This document shows, in pieces, positions 17,152 through 20,826 of a stretch of 20,826 nt of DNA. Source of the DNA: Branchiostoma floridae (Eukaryota; Chordata; Leptocardii; Amphioxiformes; Branchiostomatidae). Each line of letters starts with the position of its first letter. Within the stretch, counting starts at the first letter, position 1. Under the pieces are notes generated by a model, which was given only the letters and a program-made list of their open reading frames with translations, was not told the origin of the DNA and searched no databases. The stretch is taken from the NCBI RefSeq assembly GCF_000003815.2, contig NC_049986.1, positions 11,090,509 to 11,111,334 of the forward strand, read 5' to 3'. The translations under genes were made by a program, and so were the position numbers.

Positions 17152-17434
17152 GGTCTCCGAACTCTCGTTTTGCAACTGTGATAGCGCAACTTTGCACATT
17201 ACTAAGTCATTACGGTGTTAGGTAACAACAGCTATATTTAGCCCTAAGGGTACAAAACATATCTATTTCGACGATAAAGGTAACAATCACGTGACTCAGA
17301 CGCAGACAATGTGGTCAGGAGACAGGTACAGGCTAGTACTGAGCGGAACTTGTCCATGGGCTGTTAAAAAGAGATCGCCGAGGGACGTACACACACTTAT
17401 TAAAATTAAGTGTAACGTTAATATCAGTAAGAGA

Positions 17435-17680
17435 ACTAGAAAGGCCGACATTTGCTTAAGAGCAAATACAGCATATTTCAGCCATACCCCTTTCCACGCA
17501 ACATTGGACTGTTCCAAATCACCCCTGCGCAAAAATGGAACATCCTCTTAACAGTACATTATCCCCCCAAAGTGGACTGGTATTGTGAATTGATTCCAGG
17601 TAAAAACAGAGCTTGCTTCTATTTTTCAGAAAATGACAATAATCACACCTTCCATTCAGAAAATTTTCATCATGACTGAA
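17435..17680 (+). repeat. Direct repeat copy 1 (~246 bp)
   Basis: Begins ACTAGAAAGGCCGACATTTG and recurs at 20582-20826 with only a few substitutions and single-base indels. Part of the 86-aa plus frame at 17,291 lies here, but the repeat copy carries an indel and the frame is not supported as coding. Confidence 0.9.
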
Positions 17681-17723
17681 AATTGTTGAATGACTTCATG
17701 TAATGTCATTAACAATTTTCAGT
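17674..17723. repeat. Hairpin, 19-20-bp arms
   Basis: ACTGAAAATTGTTGAATGAC (17674-17693) pairs with 17705-17723 (GTCATTAACAATTTTCAGT), with one bulge and an 11-nt loop. It begins where the direct repeat copy is last comparable, because copy 2 is cut by the window end. Confidence 0.7.
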
Positions 17724-18680
17724 ACGATAACTAGGTGTAAGTTTTAAAAAGTATAAGCTCCTTGTGATGTGTGTACATTTATTATTGCAGTGAACCTTTT
17801 TTATTCAAGTAGGGCATACGATTTAATAATTATCAAGCAGGTGCAGGTACTGTAGGAGCGTTTGTTTTCTTCAAGCTGTAAAACTGTTAAACTGTTTTAC
17901 TTTGTATGCAATCAGCCATCGAGCCTATTCTTATTTTAGTTTAACAACTTCCTGCCAGACCCGGAAGATACGATTGAACCTTGTTCGAGGATTTATTTTC
18001 GTCTGTCTGGTCAGTCTGTTCATACCCTGGCGCTGAGAGTGTTTTATTGGGCTGAAACTCTGGCAGTTTAAAGTTACTTACAATTTAAATGTTCAAAGTT
18101 TATGTCAAACAACAACAGCACTAGGAAATGTGGCCACTATAGACAGGTGGTCACTATAGATAAAATGCTGATCTATTGACTAGGAGCCATACGTTACACA
18201 TGATTTCAGTACACTGATCATTAATCATATAAACATTGCACAGGTAAGCCAATTGTTTAGATGTACAATTAAGTTCAAATAATTCTGAAGAGAAATATTG
18301 ATGAGAAAATAATCATTCTCGCCACTGTCTAACTTATAATTACGTATCAAAACTAAACGCAGATTTTCTAACTAACGCACCTTTCGCCGACTTCATCAAA
18401 GGACCGCCGGCTATCAATCAAACACGGCTGTTGATTAGACTTAGAGTTTCAAACAGTCATGTGCTGTGTGCCAGTTGACAGCGAACTTCATGCTACGTGA
18501 TGTTTTACATTGCTTGGACCTTCTTTCCTACAGCGGTGCTTCTACAAAATATTTAGACTGTAACACTGAGTCCCACATGTTTTATAGAATAGAATTTGAC
18601 GCAGAACAGCATTTTTTGCTGGGTATTTTTCTTGAAACATGTCCGTGGGAATATCAGCGAGGCGGCGACGTAGGGATATC
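17724..18680. other. Intergenic DNA without supported genes
   Basis: About 960 bp. I noted only GTGGCCACTATAGA / GTGGTCACTATAGA in tandem at 18,128-18,160. An 81-aa frame at 18,466 has no recognisable domain and no splice context. Confidence 0.6.
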
Positions 18681-19290
18681 AGACCGTCAACAAAAGTCGC
18701 ACGGCGGCTAACGGCGCAGCGAAGATACTAGAAGTAAGTGACTGCTACGATTATCGTAGATATGGCCCTAAAAAAACTGATAAAAGAAGCCTTCTCAATA
18801 GTCTAAAATGCAAGAGCTTCCGGGGGGGCTTCGCCCACCTGGGTCCCCCCCACAGTGGCCCTGCCCCTGGACCCCGCCAGGGACATTCGGCGGCCCCCGG
18901 ACCCCTGTCCGACGCTTTCAAAAAATCCTGGCGAGAAGTCTGTACGGCCTGAGTATTCAAGTTAACGTATTGTGTGGTCCCGCTTATGAATATTAATTAG
19001 CCTTCGCTTTCCTCTTCGCTGATTGGCTGAACCATTAATTGAATAAACTCTTCCTGCCGGCTAGACGCAGGTGCAGATGTCGGCTCTGTGGGGTGAACGT
19101 CCGAAAGGTCATGGCATGGAGAACGAAAGAAAACCAATTTCCCCCCCCCCAAAAAAAAGTGCTGTAATTAAGCCTTTTACAGTACTTTATGCCAAAAATT
19201 TCACTTGGATAATTTTACCAACTATCTTATGCCTATCTATACCAAATGTTACTCATACCAGGGTACAGGGGTGCAAAATATACCGTTATA
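18681..19290. repeat. Tandem unit 1 of a ~610-bp repeat
   Basis: Starts AGACCGTCAACAAAAGTCGC. Shared landmarks with unit 2 are GCGATTATCATAGATA-type sequence, AATAGTCTAAAATG, GGGCTTCGCYCMCCTGG, CGCTTATGAATATTAATTAG, CTCTTCGCTGATTGGCT and ACCAGGGTACAGG. Unit 1 has an additional GC-rich block (18,816-18,935, CCGGGGGGGCTTCGCCCACC...) mostly lost from unit 2. Confidence 0.75.
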
Positions 19291-19894
19291 AGACCGTCAA
19301 CAACAGTCGCACGGAGCTAACAGCGCAGCGAAAATACCATCGCTAGCGTTTCAACTTCGGATAACAAGTTATAAGTACTGTTGAACTCAGTAACGTTAAA
19401 GTTTGTTTTTAGTTGCCTTTGACGGTTTGACCTGAAATAGTGTTACGCTAAACTCCTGAAGAGAAGTTAAGTGACTGCTGCGATTATCATAGATAAGCCC
19501 CTAAGAACTGATACAATATAAAGCCTTCTGAATAGTCTAAAATGTGAGAGCCTTAGGCGGGCTTCGCTCCCCCTGGCAGGAACACTGCTATATACGGGAT
19601 CATGAGGCCCCGCTTATGAATATTAATTAGCCTTTGGCCTCCTCTTCGCTGATTGGCTAGGTCTTTGATTCAATTAACTCTCCGGCTGACGCGCACAGGT
19701 GTGGCTCTGTGCGGGGTCACGGAAGGTCACGTCAGGAGGCCAAAAGAAAACAAATTTCCCCTCAGAAAAGTGCCAAAATTAATCATTTTAAAGTTGTTTA
19801 TGTCAAAAATTTTACTTGAATCTTGTTACCAAGTATCTAATGCCTATCTATACCAAATTTCAGGTCATTTAATTGTAATACCAGGGTACAGGTG
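19291..19894. repeat. Tandem unit 2 of the ~610-bp repeat
   Basis: Starts AGACCGTCAACAACAGTCGC at 19,291, 610 bp after unit 1; the CGCTTATGAATATTAATTAG landmark is offset by 630 bp. Identity is clearly lower than in the 17,435/20,582 pair, so this duplication is older. It ends in the same ACCAGGGTACAGG that starts each of the 163-bp units. Confidence 0.7.
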
Positions 19895-20540
19895 CCAAAA
19901 GTGTCCTTTTTTGGTCAAAAATTGGCCAAAAATCGCAAAAATAAGCATTTTGTTGCACTGTACACCAAACGTGTTATTGAATTTATATGAAGGGATTATC
20001 AAGGCACATCTGTGTCAATTTTCAGCTTATTCGGTTGCAAAACCAAGGTACAAGAGCCAAAAGTGTCCTTTTTTGGTCAAAAATTGGTAAAAAAATCGCA
20101 AAAATAAGCATTTTGTTGTACTGTACACCAAAAGTGTTATTGAATTTATATTGGGGCATTATCAGGGCACATCTCTGTCAAATTTCAGCTCATTTGGTTG
20201 TAATACCAGGGTACAGGGGCCAAAAGTGTCCTTTTTTGGTCAAAAATTGGTAAAAAAAATCGCAAAAATAAGCATTTTGTTGTACTGTACACCAAAAGTG
20301 TTATCGAATTTATATGGGGGCATTATCAAGGCACATCTCTGTCAAATTTCAGCTCATTTGGTTGTAATACCAGGGTACAGGGGCCAAAATATACAGTTTT
20401 GGTCTAAAATTGACCAAAAAATCTCAATAAAATCATTTTAGAGGCAGATATGAAAAAACTGAGAAAAAAGCATCAAGGTATTGGCCCATTCTACCTCTGT
20501 GCCAAATTTCAGGTCATTCGGTCCAGGAACAGCGGAGATG
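19895..20540. repeat. ~163-bp tandem repeat, three full units and a diverged fourth
   Basis: Units start CCAAAAGTGTCCTTTTTTGG at 19895, 20057 and 20220, with periods of 162, 163 and 164 bp, and a diverged fourth starts at 20384. Each includes AAAATAAGCATTTTGTTG, GTGTTATTGAATTTATAT, TTTCAGCTCATTTGGTTG and ACCAGGGTACAGG. The long plus frames here differ from unit to unit and are by-products of the repeat. Confidence 0.9.
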
Positions 20541-20581
20541 AATCACTTTGAAGATTTGACAGGAGAAGAAGAAGAAGAAAC
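20541..20581. mobile_element. 3' end of a dispersed element with (GAA)n tail
   Basis: After CCAAATTTCAGGTCATTCGG and ACAGCGGAGATGAATCAC the sequence ends in AGGAGAAGAAGAAGAAGAAA. A simple-repeat tail like this is common at the 3' end of SINE/LINE-type insertions. It ends exactly where direct repeat copy 2 begins, which marks it as an insertion junction. The 5' end is not defined. Confidence 0.45.
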
Positions 20582-20826
20582 ACTAGAAAGGCCGACATTT
20601 GCTTAAGAGCAAATACAGCATATTTCAGCCACACCCCTTCCCACGCAACATTGGACTGTTCCAAATCACCCCTGCGCAAAAATGGAACATCCTCTTAACA
20701 GTACATTATCCCCCAAAGTGGACTAGTATTGTGAATTGATTCCAGGTAAAAACAGAGCTTGCTTCTATTTTTCAGAAAATGACAATAATCACACCTTCCA
20801 TTCAGAAATTTTCATCATGAACTGAA
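20582..20826 (+). repeat. Direct repeat copy 2 (~245 bp, cut by window end)
   Basis: Near-identical to 17435-17680, offset 3147 bp. Differences include CATACCCCTTT/CACACCCCTTC, one C fewer in the ATCCCCC run, and GGACTGG/GGACTAG. Whether it continues beyond the window is unknown. Confidence 0.9.

Noticed and set aside
19653-20441. Overlapping 88-145-aa plus frames with GIIKAHLCQ-type repeats
   Set aside because: Read from the 163-bp tandem units; frames change from unit to unit because lengths are 162-164 bp.

Overview
The window looks like nuclear DNA of a marine invertebrate, most probably a cephalochordate (Branchiostoma). This is inferred from a seven-exon tetraspanin with animal-type GT-AG introns, dense non-autonomous DNA transposons, and frequent TACATGTA and TAACGTTA palindromes. 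There are no prokaryotic operons, rRNA genes, tRNA genes or CRISPR arrays. Species is not proven from sequence alone.

Layout. (1) 1-6.4 kb: a complete plus-strand tetraspanin gene (coding 554-5832, 7 exons, all introns phase 0, predicted 241 aa). Upstream are a GC box, a striking cluster of nine NF-kappaB-like GGGGAATnCCC motifs, and an inverted CCAAT box. Its introns carry two long hairpins, a 339-bp MITE with ~55-bp inverted ends, and a probable hAT-like element. (2) 6.58-7.48 kb: an 895-bp non-autonomous inverted-terminal-repeat element (A1). (3) 7.5-15.2 kb: an unrecognised three-exon plus-strand gene predicted to encode a 1030-aa membrane protein: one N-terminal transmembrane segment, a charged helical region, a pair of transmembrane segments, fifteen 13-residue repeats (SSDPHGCPKxNLP), then four longer diverged repeats. 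Its 3.5-kb first intron is mostly a second copy of the 0.9-kb element in inverse orientation (A2), interrupted by insert D and by element B, which itself contains element C. (4) 15.2-17.2 kb: 3' flank, a strong GC-rich hairpin, weak minus-strand exon-like segments, and a good TATA/initiator promoter near 16,982 with a short ORF behind it. (5) 17.4-20.8 kb: repeats, comprising a ~245-bp direct repeat (17,435 and 20,582), a ~610-bp unit in tandem, and ~163-bp tandem units ending in a (GAA)n tail.

The two genes lie head to tail and show no evident functional coupling beyond both encoding membrane proteins. The most unusual items are the repeat-built membrane protein, whose short repeat may have expanded from a motif in its longer repeats; the inverted pair of transposon copies that bracket that gene's promoter and first exon; and the kappaB-like array before the tetraspanin.
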